A stretch of DNA of 64,000 nt from Mesorhizobium waimense (GCF_003601975.1 NZ_QZWZ01000016.1:104772-168771); one strand, 5' to 3'. Numbered from the stretch's first letter, positions 8,878 to 18,605 are shown. The notes: generated by a model from the letters alone, not told the origin. Numbers and translations: made by a program.

Positions 8878-9888
8878 TTACCCGTTCGAAATTGCGACCA
8901 GCCTGTCGAGCACCTGGAGCGCCCGGCCGCTGTCGATGGCTTGCGCAGCACTCGCCATGCCGTCGGCAAGCGTCGTCGCCTTGCCCGCCACCACCAGTCC
9001 GGCGCCGGCATTCATCAGCACCGTATCGCGATAGGCACCGGCGGCACCGCCCAGCATGTCGCGCATGGCTTTGGCGTTGTAGGCGGCGTCGCCGCCGCGC
9101 AACTCGTCCTTGCTGTGGCGCTTCAGCCCGACCGCTTCCGGGGTCAGCGTGAAGCTGCGGATCTCGCCGCCGACGAGCTCCGCCACCTGCGTCTCCCCGG
9201 TGGTGGTGATTTCGTCATAGCCGTCGCCATGCACGACCCAGGCATGGTCGGTGCCCAGCGCCTTCAACGTTTCGGCGACAGGCATGATCCATTCCGGCAG
9301 GAACACGCCGACCATCTGCCTGAGGACACCGGCCGGATTGGACAGCGGGCCAAGCAGATTGAAGATGGTGCGGGTGCCGAGTTCGCCGCGGATCGGGCCG
9401 ACATGCTTCATCGCCGGATGATGGGCCGGCGCGAACATGAAGCCGACGCCGGTCTCGTGGATGCAGTGGCCGATGGTTTCCGGCGGGATGTCGATCTTGA
9501 CGCCGAGCGCGGTCAGCACATCGGCGGCACCAGTCAGCGAAGACAGGCCGCGATTGCCGTGCTTGGCGACCGGGACGCCGCTACCGGCGATGACGAAGGC
9601 CGACCCGGTCGAGATGTTGACCGAGTGCGAATTGTCGCCGCCGGTGCCAACGATATCGATGGCACCGTGCGGAGCATCGACGCGCAGCATCTTGGCGCGC
9701 ATGGTGGCGACGGCGCCGGAGATCTCGCTCACCGCCTCGCCGCGCACGCGCAACGCCATCAGGAAACCGCCGATCTGGCCGGGCGTCGCATCGCCCGACA
9801 TGATGATATCGAAGGCTTCGCGCGCCTCGTCGAAAGAAAGCGGCGTGCCGCCCGCGACCTTGGCGATATGAGTTTTCAGCGCGCTCAT
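8878..9888 (-). CDS. trpD: Anthranilate phosphoribosyltransferase
   Basis: TrpD transfers phosphoribose from PRPP to anthranilate in the second step of tryptophan synthesis. The 336-residue product carries the glycine-rich PRPP loop GTGGDNSHSVNIST, KHGNRGLSS for anthranilate binding, and LGPLSNPA. It is not fused to TrpG. Its ATG overlaps the stop of the upstream prolyl isomerase gene (ATGA), indicating translational coupling. Anthranilate made by the nearby kynureninase could in principle be recycled through this enzyme. Confidence 0.96.
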   Translation of the reverse strand: MSALKTHIAKVAGGTPLSFDEAREAFDIIMSGDATPGQIGGFLMALRVRGEAVSEISGAVATMRAKMLRVDAPHGAIDIVGTGGDNSHSVNISTGSAFVIAGSGVPVAKHGNRGLSSLTGAADVLTALGVKIDIPPETIGHCIHETGVGFMFAPAHHPAMKHVGPIRGELGTRTIFNLLGPLSNPAGVLRQMVGVFLPEWIMPVAETLKALGTDHAWVVHGDGYDEITTTGETQVAELVGGEIRSFTLTPEAVGLKRHSKDELRGGDAAYNAKAMRDMLGGAAGAYRDTVLMNAGAGLVVAGKATTLADGMASAAQAIDSGRALQVLDRLVAISNG

Positions 9889-11777
9889 CTGGCCTGCGCC
9901 TGGGCAACGGCGGTCTGGTCGATGCGGACGTCGTATTGCGTCTGCAACTGCGCCACCAACTGGTCTAGCAGATCGTCCGACATGCCGGCGGTGAAGGATT
10001 TCTGCGCGTCGTCCGGCACCGAGCTGGCATCGGCGCCAGCCGGTTCGAACACTTCGGCGACCTTGAACAGTATCTGTCCTTCGCCGGTGGGCGAGGGGAT
10101 CAGCCCAGTTCCGCCTTCACCGACGCCGAACATCGCCGCCGCACCTTCCTTGCCGAAATCGACGTCGTCCGCTTCGCGCTTGACGCCACGCTTGGTCTGC
10201 TTCTCGAGCTTGAGTTCGCCGGCGATAACATCAAGCGTGGTGCCGGCCTTGAGCCGCTTCTCCAACTCGTTGGCCTTAGCGGTCAGGCGCTTGGTTGACT
10301 CCGCCGCCGTCCAGTCGGCCACCACCTTCTGGCGGACCTCGTCCAGCGTGCGATCGCGCGCCGGCGTGATCGATCCGACCTCGTAGAACACGAAACCGTT
10401 GTCGGCGGTGGTCAGGCCCTCATTCTCGGCGCCGGGCTCGGCGGCGAATACCGATTTGATGAGCTCCGCCGATTCCGGCAGGTCGTTGACGATCGTATCG
10501 TCAGGCCGCTGGCCGGTGCGGTCGATCGCATCGATGGTGACGACCTTGAGCTTCAGCTTGGCGGCCGCATCGGCGAGCGAACTGCCCGAGGCGCGCGTGT
10601 CTTCGTAATTGTCGTGCACATCCAGCAGGATGCGGCTTGCCTCGCCCGGCGCCAGGTCCTTGCGAATCTGCTCGGACACTTCGGCAAGCGGCTTCACCAC
10701 TTCCGGCTTGATATCGGTGACGCGCAAAAGCACCGGGCCGAAGGCGCCCTGGACGACAGAACTGACTTCATTGGCGGCAAGCTTGAAAGCCGCGTCGGCC
10801 ACAGCCTTGTCGGCGATCTTGTCCTTGGCCAGCGTACCGAGCAGCGTATCGGCTTGCGTCTTGCCCTCGGCGGTGACGATCTTATCGAAGGTCGCCCCCG
10901 TTTTCAGCGAGTCCAGCGCTGCCTTGGCCGCATCGGGCGACTGGAACACCAGCTGTTCGATGGTGCGCATTTCAGGCGTGGTGTAGCGCGACTTGTTCTT
11001 GTTGTAATCGTCGCTGATCTGCTGGTCGGTTACGGCGCTGAGATCCATGATGTCTTGCGGCTCGAGCCTGACATAGGAGAATTTGCGGTATTCCGGCGCC
11101 GCATAGGATTTCTTATTGGCATCGAAATAGGCCGACAGCACGCTATCGGACGGCGCCTCGATCGGCTCGACCAGCGTCTTCGGCAAGGTGAGGTAGTCGA
11201 CCGTGCGGTCCTCGCCGCGATAGAGCGCCACCGCCTTGAGGAAGGTTTGCGGCGCCTTGAGGCCGTCCGAAACCGCCTCAACGATCTGCTGGCGCACCGC
11301 CACCTGGGCGCGGTTCTTCAGATAGTCCTCGGGTCGCATGCCGACCTCGCGCAGCAGGTATTCGAACGTCCTGCGGTCGAACTGGCCGCCAGGCCCCTTG
11401 AAGGCCGGGTCTTCGCGCGTGAGTTCGGCAAGCCGGTCCTTAGAGAGGCCAAGCCCGAGCTTGCGGGCCTGCTCATCGAGGACGGCGCCCGAAACGAGCT
11501 GCGCCAGCACCTGGTTGTCAATGCCGAGCGCTTTCGCTTGTTCGTGAGTGATACGCTGACCGAATTGCTGCGACATGACGCTGACCTGGCGATCATAGGC
11601 GAGCCGGTATTCGTTGATCGAAACAGTCGTGCCACCGGCGGTGATCACCGAATGATGGCCACCCAAAGTGCCCGACAAGCGCCCGGAAATTCCCCAGACC
11701 GCAAAGCTCAGCACCAGCAATGACAGCAGCGCTTTCGCGACCCAGGTGCCCGCCGCGTTTCTCAAGATACCAAGCAT
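9885..11777 (-). CDS. Membrane-anchored peptidyl-prolyl cis-trans isomerase (PpiD/SurA-like)
   Basis: This is an inner-membrane-anchored periplasmic foldase. The 630-residue product starts MLGILRNAAGTWVAKALLS and has one N-terminal membrane helix (about residues 15-35). A SurA_N-type chaperone region follows (EYRLAYDRQVSVMSQQFGQR), then a parvulin-like domain around residues 250-370 (TPEMRTIEQLVFQS, FGPVLLRVTDIKPE), then a long C-terminal chaperone part. The open frame extends upstream, but the membrane-anchor start at 11777 is the family's. It is the first gene of the operon with trpD; such pairing is typical of Rhizobiales and has no obvious functional logic. Confidence 0.9.
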   Translation of the reverse strand: MLGILRNAAGTWVAKALLSLLVLSFAVWGISGRLSGTLGGHHSVITAGGTTVSINEYRLAYDRQVSVMSQQFGQRITHEQAKALGIDNQVLAQLVSGAVLDEQARKLGLGLSKDRLAELTREDPAFKGPGGQFDRRTFEYLLREVGMRPEDYLKNRAQVAVRQQIVEAVSDGLKAPQTFLKAVALYRGEDRTVDYLTLPKTLVEPIEAPSDSVLSAYFDANKKSYAAPEYRKFSYVRLEPQDIMDLSAVTDQQISDDYNKNKSRYTTPEMRTIEQLVFQSPDAAKAALDSLKTGATFDKIVTAEGKTQADTLLGTLAKDKIADKAVADAAFKLAANEVSSVVQGAFGPVLLRVTDIKPEVVKPLAEVSEQIRKDLAPGEASRILLDVHDNYEDTRASGSSLADAAAKLKLKVVTIDAIDRTGQRPDDTIVNDLPESAELIKSVFAAEPGAENEGLTTADNGFVFYEVGSITPARDRTLDEVRQKVVADWTAAESTKRLTAKANELEKRLKAGTTLDVIAGELKLEKQTKRGVKREADDVDFGKEGAAAMFGVGEGGTGLIPSPTGEGQILFKVAEVFEPAGADASSVPDDAQKSFTAGMSDDLLDQLVAQLQTQYDVRIDQTAVAQAQAR

Positions 11778-11922
11778 GCATACTTCCGATTTTTGCGCAT
11801 TTTGCGTGCGCCCGAGTTTGAAACAAGCGCAATAGCGCCCTTCCGGTCCACTGTCGATTGCTTTGTGGCCTGATTTTGATAGTGAGGGCGGCAGCCCAAT
11901 GTCGCCCGGAGAAACAAAGCCC

Positions 11923-12690
11923 ATGACGCCTGGAATCCGCCCGCTCGTCGCCGGCAACTGGAAAATGAATGGCACCAGCGCCTCGCTGAACGAGCTGAGG
12001 ACGATCGGCAATGGCTTCATGAGCGGGCTCGACACCGAGACGGAAGCCGTGGTCTGCGTGCCCGCGACCTTGCTTGCGCATGCCGTCGAGATCCTGTCGC
12101 GCACCCCGGTGCGAACCGGCGGCGAGGATTGCCATCCCAAGGAGAGCGGCGCCTATACGGGGCGGATTTCGGCGGAGATGTTGAAGGACGCCGGCGCCAG
12201 CCACGTCATCGTCGGCCATTCGGAATGCCGCTCCGATCTCGGCGAGGACGATGCCCTGGTCCAAGCCAAGGCTTCCGCAGCCTGGCGCGCCGGCCTGGTG
12301 GCGATCATCTGCATCGGTGAGACAAGCGCCGAACGTGAGGCCGGCACGACGCTCGAAGTCCTGTCGCGCCAGGTCGCCGGCTCGGTGCCGCCGAGCGCTA
12401 CCGCCGCCAACACCATCATCGCCTACGAGCCGGTCTGGGCGATCGGTACCGGCCTGACACCGACCGCCGCCGATGTCGCCGAGGCCCATGCGCATATCCG
12501 TGCAAAGCTGGTGGATCTGCTCGGCGACGCCGCAGCAAGGATGCGCATTCTCTATGGCGGCTCGGTCAAGCCCTCCAACGCCGCTGAGCTGCTCGGCATC
12601 GACAATGTCGACGGCGCGCTGGTCGGCGGCGCCAGCCTGAAGGCGGCGGACTTTCTTGGCATCGCTGAGGCCTATTTGAACATCGTGTAG
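11923..12690 (+). CDS. tpiA: Triosephosphate isomerase
   Basis: TpiA interconverts dihydroxyacetone phosphate and glyceraldehyde 3-phosphate in glycolysis and gluconeogenesis. The 255-residue product has the family's complete set of motifs: GNWKMNG (catalytic lysine), GHSECR (catalytic histidine), YEPVWAIGTG (catalytic glutamate) and YGGSVKPSNA. The ATG at 11923 is preceded by ggagaaa at a proper distance. An upstream in-frame ATG at 11899 would add only eight residues. It is divergent from the prolyl isomerase gene, with about 145 bp between the start codons. Confidence 0.97.
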   Translation: MTPGIRPLVAGNWKMNGTSASLNELRTIGNGFMSGLDTETEAVVCVPATLLAHAVEILSRTPVRTGGEDCHPKESGAYTGRISAEMLKDAGASHVIVGHSECRSDLGEDDALVQAKASAAWRAGLVAIICIGETSAEREAGTTLEVLSRQVAGSVPPSATAANTIIAYEPVWAIGTGLTPTAADVAEAHAHIRAKLVDLLGDAAARMRILYGGSVKPSNAAELLGIDNVDGALVGGASLKAADFLGIAEAYLNIV

Positions 12691-12856
12691 ACAGGCAGCT
12701 CATTGCCGGCTTGGGCGCTGGCGAAATCGTTGCAAAGACTGCAATGCTTCCCATATTCCGGCCACGGGCTTGGAAATGCCGTTAAAGCATTGTAAGGAGC
12801 CGCCTCCAAATCACCGGTCGTCTTCGCGGCCGCGCAAGGCCTTGCCAGGATAAATT

Positions 12857-13339
12857 ATGGAAACCGTACTGATCGTCATTCACCTTATGGTCGTGCTCGC
12901 GCTTGTCGGCGTGGTGCTGCTGCAGCGCTCCGAAGGCGGCGGTCTTGGCATCGGCGGCGGTTCTGGTTTCATGACCGCGCGCGGCGCCGCCAATGCGCTG
13001 ACGAGGGCGACGGCGATCCTGGCGGCTGCCTTCTTCGTCACTTCGCTGACATTGTCCATTCTCGCCCGCTATGGCGAAAAGCCGATCGACATCCTCGACC
13101 GTGCTCCGGCGACCTCCGACAATGCGGGCAAGGGCGTGCTCAACCAGTTGCCGGGCACCACGGCGCCCGCAGGCACTCCCGCGCCGCCGGCTCCCGCCGG
13201 CAGCACCGCGCCAACGCCGCCCTCCCGCAACGATGCCGCGACGACGCCTCCGGCGACGCCGGCGCCCGCGACTCCGGCCACCCCACCGGCTGCCAATGGC
13301 GTCACCTTGCCGGTCACCCCGCAGGTCCCGAACCAGTAG
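12857..13339 (+). CDS. secG: SecG preprotein translocase subunit
   Basis: SecG is the small auxiliary subunit of the SecYEG channel. The product has two membrane helices (residues about 3-20 and 50-70) around the conserved loop LLQRSEGGGLGIGGG, which is diagnostic. The 160-residue length is longer than the E. coli protein because of a proline/alanine/threonine-rich tail from about residue 95 to the end. Such disordered tails are common in alphaproteobacterial SecG. The start ATG follows an aggat-type ribosome-binding site. Confidence 0.93.
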   Translation: METVLIVIHLMVVLALVGVVLLQRSEGGGLGIGGGSGFMTARGAANALTRATAILAAAFFVTSLTLSILARYGEKPIDILDRAPATSDNAGKGVLNQLPGTTAPAGTPAPPAPAGSTAPTPPSRNDAATTPPATPAPATPATPPAANGVTLPVTPQVPNQ

Positions 13340-13345
13340 CCGGCA

Positions 13346-13376
13346 GAGCATGATCCCGAAAAGCGGAATCATGCTC
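13346..13376. repeat. Palindromic rhizobial repeat behind secG, possible terminator
   Basis: A 9-bp inverted repeat, GAGCATGAT / ATCATGCTC, with a short inner CCG/CGG pairing, starts 7 bp after the secG stop. The arms and the neighbouring text resemble a dispersed palindromic repeat family that I remember from Mesorhizobium and Rhizobium. The hairpin could end secG transcription, but only an A-rich stretch follows on the plus strand. The remaining 259 bp up to the next gene show no other feature. Confidence 0.6.
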
Positions 13377-13635
13377 AAAACAAAAAGATAAAAAATAGAG
13401 CCCCATCCCGATCCTATCGGCATGGAACAGGCCTTTGTTGCCGCGATCTGTTGTCGTTTGAACACAGTCGCGGCAAATGCCGCATGATCACGAAGATTCA
13501 ACCGAGCGTAGCTCCATGGCGCGCTTGAGGCGTCCGTGGCTAATCGATTATAGATTGCGCGCGGCACTTTCGGCGTCCTTGGGGGGCGCCGGGCGACGCC
13601 GTAGGCAACAAGCATTGAACGATCGGATCTTCGCC

Positions 13636-14751
13636 ATGCAGCTTCGCAGCTTCATTCTCCTGGGGTTTTGCGCCGTACTCGGCATGAGTTCGGCCGCCGT
13701 CGCCGGCACGCCGGCAATGGTTTTACAGCAGTCGGTTGGAAAGACCGATGTCATCAATGTCGCCGCCGCCAAAAGCGATACGGCGCAGTTGAAGCTTCTC
13801 AAGAAGAAGAAAAATCCGAGCGCCGACGATCTGGCTCAGATCAGCAAGCTCGAAGCCAAGATCGCAGCCGACAAGGAAGCCGCTCGCGCCAAGGCGCTCG
13901 AAGCCAGGAAACTGGCGATGCGCGAGGCGGCCAAGGCCAAGGCTGGCGCGGAACGTCAGGCATTCCTGGCCAAGAAGGGCCAGGCGGCGGAAACCAAGGT
14001 GGCGGACGCCAAGCTGGGCAAGATGACCGTCAAGATCATCGAGCCGGTTCAGCCGATCGCGCCGATCCAGTCCGCCGAAACGCTCCCGGCCGAGGCCATG
14101 AACGTGGCGCTGACTGGCAACAATGGCGAATTGCGCAGCGAAGCGCCCGGCCAGAAGCCGCGCAACATCGGGCTCTTCGCCGGCCTGTTCGGCGGCACCT
14201 CATCCTCGTCGATGTCGCTGCTGCCGGAGACGCGCGCGCTCGATCAGGTGCTTGCCAAGAAGGAAGCCAAGAAGCAGTTCAAGGTGAAGCCGGAATTCGT
14301 GCCGCAGGAAGTGGAATTCACCGGCTACGATGCGGGTACTATCGTCATCGACACCAGTGCCCGCCGTCTCTATTTGGTCGATTCGGCTTTCACCGCGCGC
14401 CGCTATGCGATTGCGGTCGGCCGCGAAGGCCTGCAGTTCAAGGGCACGGTTGCGGTCGGCGACAAGCAGGAATGGCCGCGCTGGATCCCGACGCTCGACA
14501 TGCAGAAGCGTGAACCGAAGCACTATGGCCAGTACAAGGACGGCATGCCCGGCGGCGGCGAGAACCCGCTCGGTGCACGCGCCATCTACCTCTATGACGG
14601 CAAGAAGGACACGCACCTGCGTATCCACGGCACCATCGCGCCGCAGTCGATCGGAACCAGCGCCTCCAATGGCTGCTTCCGCATGATCAACGAGCATGTC
14701 ATGGACCTCTACAGCCGGGTCAGGGTCGGCACCAAGGTCGTTATTATCTAA
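13636..14751 (+). CDS. L,D-transpeptidase (YkuD domain), exported
   Basis: The product is an exported cell-wall cross-linking or lipoprotein-attaching enzyme. Its 371 residues begin with a signal peptide (MQLRSFILLGFCAVLGM to about AVAG). A lysine/alanine-rich, probably coiled region follows (residues about 50-115). A C-terminal YkuD domain from about residue 225 carries the active-site set HGTIAPQSIG and SNGCFRM with the catalytic cysteine. The start at 13636 is chosen because it gives the signal peptide; the frame is open upstream without one. A strong terminator follows. It does not carry a separate peptidoglycan-binding domain, unlike the second L,D-transpeptidase at 41.4 kb. Confidence 0.9.
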   Translation: MQLRSFILLGFCAVLGMSSAAVAGTPAMVLQQSVGKTDVINVAAAKSDTAQLKLLKKKKNPSADDLAQISKLEAKIAADKEAARAKALEARKLAMREAAKAKAGAERQAFLAKKGQAAETKVADAKLGKMTVKIIEPVQPIAPIQSAETLPAEAMNVALTGNNGELRSEAPGQKPRNIGLFAGLFGGTSSSSMSLLPETRALDQVLAKKEAKKQFKVKPEFVPQEVEFTGYDAGTIVIDTSARRLYLVDSAFTARRYAIAVGREGLQFKGTVAVGDKQEWPRWIPTLDMQKREPKHYGQYKDGMPGGGENPLGARAIYLYDGKKDTHLRIHGTIAPQSIGTSASNGCFRMINEHVMDLYSRVRVGTKVVII

Positions 14752-14794
14752 CGACAAAGGTCGTCATCATCTGATGCCTTCAACCATCATGCCG

Positions 14795-14823
14795 AAAGGG
14801 CCGGCTCAGCCGGCCCTTTTGTT
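14795..14823 (+). terminator. Rho-independent terminator after the L,D-transpeptidase gene
   Basis: An 11-bp GC-rich stem, AAAGGGCCGGC / GCCGGCCCTTT, with a three-base loop is followed by a T-rich run (ttttgtttt). It lies 44 bp behind the stop codon and before pyrG. Confidence 0.9.
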
Positions 14824-14935
14824 TTGATCGGAACACTATTTGGCCCCTCAGGGCTTCGCGCCTTCTTGGGAAAAAGCCTTCGCGGCGGTTTTTTCTCTGG
14901 CGGAATCAATCCGGCCGCGTTAAGCGATGAATCCC

Positions 14936-16564
14936 ATGGCGCGATATGTATTCATCACTGGCGGCGTGGTTTCCTCACTCGGAAAAGGCATCGCCGCAGC
15001 GGCCCTTGGGGCTCTCTTGCAGGCGCGAGGCTACCGCGCGCGCATCAAAAAGCTCGATCCTTACCTCAACGTCGATCCCGGAACGATGTCGCCGTATCAG
15101 CATGGCGAGGTCTTCGTCACCGACGACGGCGCCGAGACCGATCTCGACCTCGGCCACTATGAGCGCTTCACCGGCCGCTCGGCCAACCAGCAGGACAACA
15201 TCACCACCGGCCGCATCTACAAGAACATCATCGAGCGCGAGCGGCGCGGCGACTATCTGGGCGCCACCGTGCAGGTCATTCCGCACGTCACCGACGAGAT
15301 CAAGCATTTCGTCCTCGACGGCAATGACGACTACGACTTCGTGCTGTGCGAGATCGGCGGCACCGTCGGCGACATCGAGGCGATGCCGTTCCTGGAGGCG
15401 ATCCGCCAGCTCGGCAACGACTTGCCGCGCAACAACGCCGTCTACGTGCACCTGACGCTGATGCCCTACATCCCGACGGCCGGCGAACTGAAGACCAAGC
15501 CGACCCAGCATTCGGTCAAGGAACTGCGCGGCATCGGCATCGCTCCCGACATCCTTTTGGTCCGCGCCGACCGACCGATCCCCAAGGAAGAACGCCGAAA
15601 GTTGTCGCTGTTCTGCAATGTGCGCGAGAGCGCGGTCATCCAGGCGCTCGACGTGCCGCATATCTACGATGTGCCGATGGCCTATCACAAGGAAGGGCTG
15701 GACTCCGAAGTGCTCGCCGCTTTCGGCATCGACCCGGCGCCGAAGCCGCGCATGGAGCCCTGGCAGAAGGTCTCCGACCGCATCCACAATCCGGAAGGCG
15801 AGGTGACCATCGCCATCGTCGGCAAATACACCGGCCTCAAGGACGCCTACAAATCGCTGATCGAGGCGCTCTCGCATGGCGGCCTCGCCAACCGCGTCAA
15901 GGTCAAGCTCGACTGGATCGAGAGCGAAATCTTCGAAAAGGAAGACCCGACGCCGTGGCTGGAAAAGGTGCATGGCATCCTTGTTCCCGGCGGCTTCGGC
16001 GAGCGCGGCTCGGAAGGCAAGATCCTGGCGGCGAAATTCGCGCGAGAGCGAAAGGTGCCGTATTTCGGCATCTGCTTCGGCATGCAGATGGCCTGCATCG
16101 AGGCGGCAAGGTCGTTGGCCGGCGTCGAGCATGCTTCCTCGACCGAGTTCGGCCCGAGCAAGGAGCCGGTCGTCGGCCTGATGACCGAATGGCTGAAGGG
16201 CAACATGCTGGAGAAGCGCAAGGAAACCGGCGACCTCGGCGGCACCATGCGGCTTGGCGCCTATCAGGCCGAACTCACCAAGGGCTCAAAGATCGCCGAG
16301 ATCTATGGCGACACCCAGATTTCCGAGCGCCACCGCCACCGCTACGAGGTCAATGTCGACTACAAGGAGCGGCTCGAGGATTGCGGCCTGGTGTTTGCCG
16401 GCATGTCGCCCGACGGTGTGTTGCCCGAGACCGTCGAATACCCCGACCATCCCTGGTTCATCGGCGTGCAGTACCATCCTGAGCTGAAAAGCCGGCCGCT
16501 CGACCCGCACCCGCTGTTTGCCAGCTTCATCGAGGCGGCGATGGAGCAGAGCCGCCTCGTCTAG
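14936..16564 (+). CDS. pyrG: CTP synthase
   Basis: PyrG aminates UTP to CTP using glutamine and ATP. The 542-residue product has the N-terminal synthase domain (FITGGVVSSLGKG P-loop) and the C-terminal class I glutamine amidotransferase domain with the nucleophile in GICFGMQMA and the histidine-glutamate pair in YHPELKS. I start at MARYVFITGG; an ATG three codons upstream (14927) is equally open, and neither has a strong ribosome-binding site. It stands behind a clear terminator and so has its own promoter in the 110 bp before it. Confidence 0.97.
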   Translation: MARYVFITGGVVSSLGKGIAAAALGALLQARGYRARIKKLDPYLNVDPGTMSPYQHGEVFVTDDGAETDLDLGHYERFTGRSANQQDNITTGRIYKNIIERERRGDYLGATVQVIPHVTDEIKHFVLDGNDDYDFVLCEIGGTVGDIEAMPFLEAIRQLGNDLPRNNAVYVHLTLMPYIPTAGELKTKPTQHSVKELRGIGIAPDILLVRADRPIPKEERRKLSLFCNVRESAVIQALDVPHIYDVPMAYHKEGLDSEVLAAFGIDPAPKPRMEPWQKVSDRIHNPEGEVTIAIVGKYTGLKDAYKSLIEALSHGGLANRVKVKLDWIESEIFEKEDPTPWLEKVHGILVPGGFGERGSEGKILAAKFARERKVPYFGICFGMQMACIEAARSLAGVEHASSTEFGPSKEPVVGLMTEWLKGNMLEKRKETGDLGGTMRLGAYQAELTKGSKIAEIYGDTQISERHRHRYEVNVDYKERLEDCGLVFAGMSPDGVLPETVEYPDHPWFIGVQYHPELKSRPLDPHPLFASFIEAAMEQSRLV

Positions 16565-16568
16565 CGAT

Positions 16569-17108
16569 ATGCAGACCTATGTCGCACTTCTCTACAGCAT
16601 CATCCTGGGCGAAGGACGGCGCGTCATCATGACCGACCTCAAGGCGATGGCGGAAAGCCTTGGCCTGAAGAACCCGCGCACGCTGGTGGCGACCGGCAAT
16701 CTGGTCTTCGAGGCGAAAGCCACGGACGTTTCCGTGCTGGAGCAGCGACTGGAGTCGGCGTTCGAAAAGACCTTCGGCCGCCACGTCGACATCATCGTGC
16801 GACGCGCGGATGACTGGCTGACGCTTGCCGCCGGCAATCCGTTTCCGACCGAATCGGCTGTAACCGCGGACCAGGTGGCGGTGCGGGTGATGCGCAAGCC
16901 TGTTCCAGCGGATGCTGTCGCAGCGCTGCGGCCCTATGTCGGCCACGACGAAAAAATGCAGGCAGTCGGCGGCGACATCTGGATCGTCTTTTCGCGCGCG
17001 ACACCAAGTTCGCGGCTAATTGCAGCGACAAGCCACAAGCGCTTGGGCATCGGCACCTCGCGCAACTGGAACACGGTGCGCAGACTGGCCGAGATGGTCG
17101 GTCGATAG
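16569..17108 (+). CDS. DUF1697 family protein
   Basis: The 179-residue product matches the DUF1697 family: MQTYVALLYSIILGEGRRV at the N-terminus, then MTDLKAMAESLGLKNPRTLVATGNLVF written here only in part as the GNLVFEAK signature, and a C-terminal NWNTVRRLAEM. The family is widespread and cytoplasmic, and its function is not established. The start lies 4 bp behind pyrG, so the two may be read together. A hairpin directly follows the stop. Confidence 0.85.
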   Translation: MQTYVALLYSIILGEGRRVIMTDLKAMAESLGLKNPRTLVATGNLVFEAKATDVSVLEQRLESAFEKTFGRHVDIIVRRADDWLTLAAGNPFPTESAVTADQVAVRVMRKPVPADAVAALRPYVGHDEKMQAVGGDIWIVFSRATPSSRLIAATSHKRLGIGTSRNWNTVRRLAEMVGR

Positions 17109-17111
17109 AGG

Positions 17112-17133
17112 AGGGGCGGCTTGCGCCGCCCCT
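17112..17133. terminator. Hairpin between convergent genes
   Basis: A 9-bp stem, AGGGGCGGC / GCCGCCCCT, with a TTGC loop lies exactly between the stops of the DUF1697 gene (plus) and the transporter gene (minus). It could serve both directions. It has no long T-tract, so its strength is uncertain. Confidence 0.6.
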
Positions 17134-17147
17134 GACGATATTACTCT

Positions 17148-18605
17148 TCAAGCCTTCGCCGTCTTCGCTCCGGCTCCCAGCGCCATCGTGCGCAGCACGT
17201 AGTAGATGGCCCCGGCGATGGCGACGCCGAAGAACCAGCCATAGACACCCCACCAGGCCGGCAGCCAGTTGGTGAAGTTGGGCAGGATCGAGGAGAAGAT
17301 GGCGCCGATGCCGGCGGCAATGAAGGCATTGACGTGCCAGCCGCCTTGGAAACGGAACTCGCCGTCTTCCCGGTACAGCGCCTCGACATCGACCTCACCC
17401 TTCCGGATAAGATAGTAGTCGACCATCATCACGCCGAAGATCGGCCCCATCGTCGCGCCAATGATGTTGACGAAATGTGCCGCCCCGCCTTCCCATGGCG
17501 CGAACGGATAGAGCAACAGCGCGATCACCGCCGCGATATAGCCGCCCTTCTTGAAGTCGATCTGGCGGGGGAAGACATTGGAGAAGTCGAAGGCCGGCGA
17601 GACGAAGTTGGCGACGACATTGATGCCGAGCGTCGCCACCGCGAAGGTGAGCGCTGCGAGTGCCGCCAGGAACCAGCTGTCGAATTTCGCCGAGATCTGG
17701 TCGGGGTGCAGCAACACTTCGTGATAGACGTCGTAGGCGGCGATGGTGGTGACGCCGGCCACCAGCGAGAACAGGATGAGGTTGACCGGCAGGCCCCAGA
17801 TATTGCCCTTGCGCAGGGCGGCGTTGTCGGGAGCGTAGCGTGCGAAATCGCAGAAGTTGAGATAGAGCGCCGAGAAGTAGGTCACCCAGATCGCCGCCAC
17901 CGCAAACAGCGCCGTCCACGAGCCAGGCGTGCCGGGAACGCCCGCATCCTTGGTCTTCTCAAGCAGCACATCCATCGGGATGTCGCTGGTGAAGGCGAAA
18001 CTCCCAGATTTGACGCAGAGATAGATCGCCAGGATCAGCATCATCACCCAGACCGCCGGGCCGGCCCAGTCCTGGAAGCGGCGCACCGTTTCCATGCCCT
18101 TCTGGATGATCAGAAGCTGCAACGCCCAGATCACCACGAAGCAGATCACTTCGAGGCCGCTATGGCCAAGGAAGTGGGTGTTCTGGTTGAAGTCGGCAAA
18201 CCATTGTGAGCGGATCAGCAGCGCCACGATTGCGCCGGAGGCCGCCGCGGTCTGCGCGCCGTACCAGAAGCAGGCGACGATGGCCCGCACAAGTGCTGGA
18301 ATGTTGGCGCCCCAGATGCCGAAGGAGGCGCGGGCCAGCACGGGATAGGGCACGCCGGTCTTCACGCCGGCATAGCCGACCATGTTCATCAGCACATAGA
18401 TGATCAGCGAGCCGATACCGATGGCGATGATGAAATTGACGAAGCCGCCGCAGAACAGGAACAGGCTTGCCGCCAGGTAGTAGCCCCAGAGGCTGTGGAC
18501 ATCGGACGTCCAGACGTTGAAGATCGAGAACGGTCCCCAGTTTCGGACCTTCGCTGGAGCGAGATCCTCGTTATACAGGTCAGGCGATGCACCTTGTATG
18601 GTCAT
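17148..18605 (-). CDS. NCS1-family nucleobase/vitamin permease
   Basis: The 485-residue product is a polytopic inner-membrane protein with about 12 predicted helices. The N-terminal region (YNEDLAPAKVRNWG, FNVWTSDVHSLWGY) is characteristic of the nucleobase:cation symporter-1 family, which carries cytosine, uracil, allantoin, hydantoins, thiamine or similar compounds. The substrate cannot be assigned, since no catabolic gene stands beside it. The ATG at 18605 is preferred because AGGGGAC lies eight bases upstream; an ATG seven codons earlier has no such site. Confidence 0.88.
   Translation of the reverse strand: MTIQGASPDLYNEDLAPAKVRNWGPFSIFNVWTSDVHSLWGYYLAASLFLFCGGFVNFIIAIGIGSLIIYVLMNMVGYAGVKTGVPYPVLARASFGIWGANIPALVRAIVACFWYGAQTAAASGAIVALLIRSQWFADFNQNTHFLGHSGLEVICFVVIWALQLLIIQKGMETVRRFQDWAGPAVWVMMLILAIYLCVKSGSFAFTSDIPMDVLLEKTKDAGVPGTPGSWTALFAVAAIWVTYFSALYLNFCDFARYAPDNAALRKGNIWGLPVNLILFSLVAGVTTIAAYDVYHEVLLHPDQISAKFDSWFLAALAALTFAVATLGINVVANFVSPAFDFSNVFPRQIDFKKGGYIAAVIALLLYPFAPWEGGAAHFVNIIGATMGPIFGVMMVDYYLIRKGEVDVEALYREDGEFRFQGGWHVNAFIAAGIGAIFSSILPNFTNWLPAWWGVYGWFFGVAIAGAIYYVLRTMALGAGAKTAKA

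Noticed and set aside
8941..10386. Long plus-strand open frame opposite trpD and the prolyl isomerase gene
   Set aside because: Its translation is rich in Arg, His and Gln with no recognisable domain and it lies wholly antisense to two well-supported genes.
13130..13330. Proline/alanine repeats as a tandem DNA repeat or CRISPR-like array
   Set aside because: The repetition is irregular and is the disordered tail of SecG; there are no equal spacers. No CRISPR array was seen anywhere in the window.
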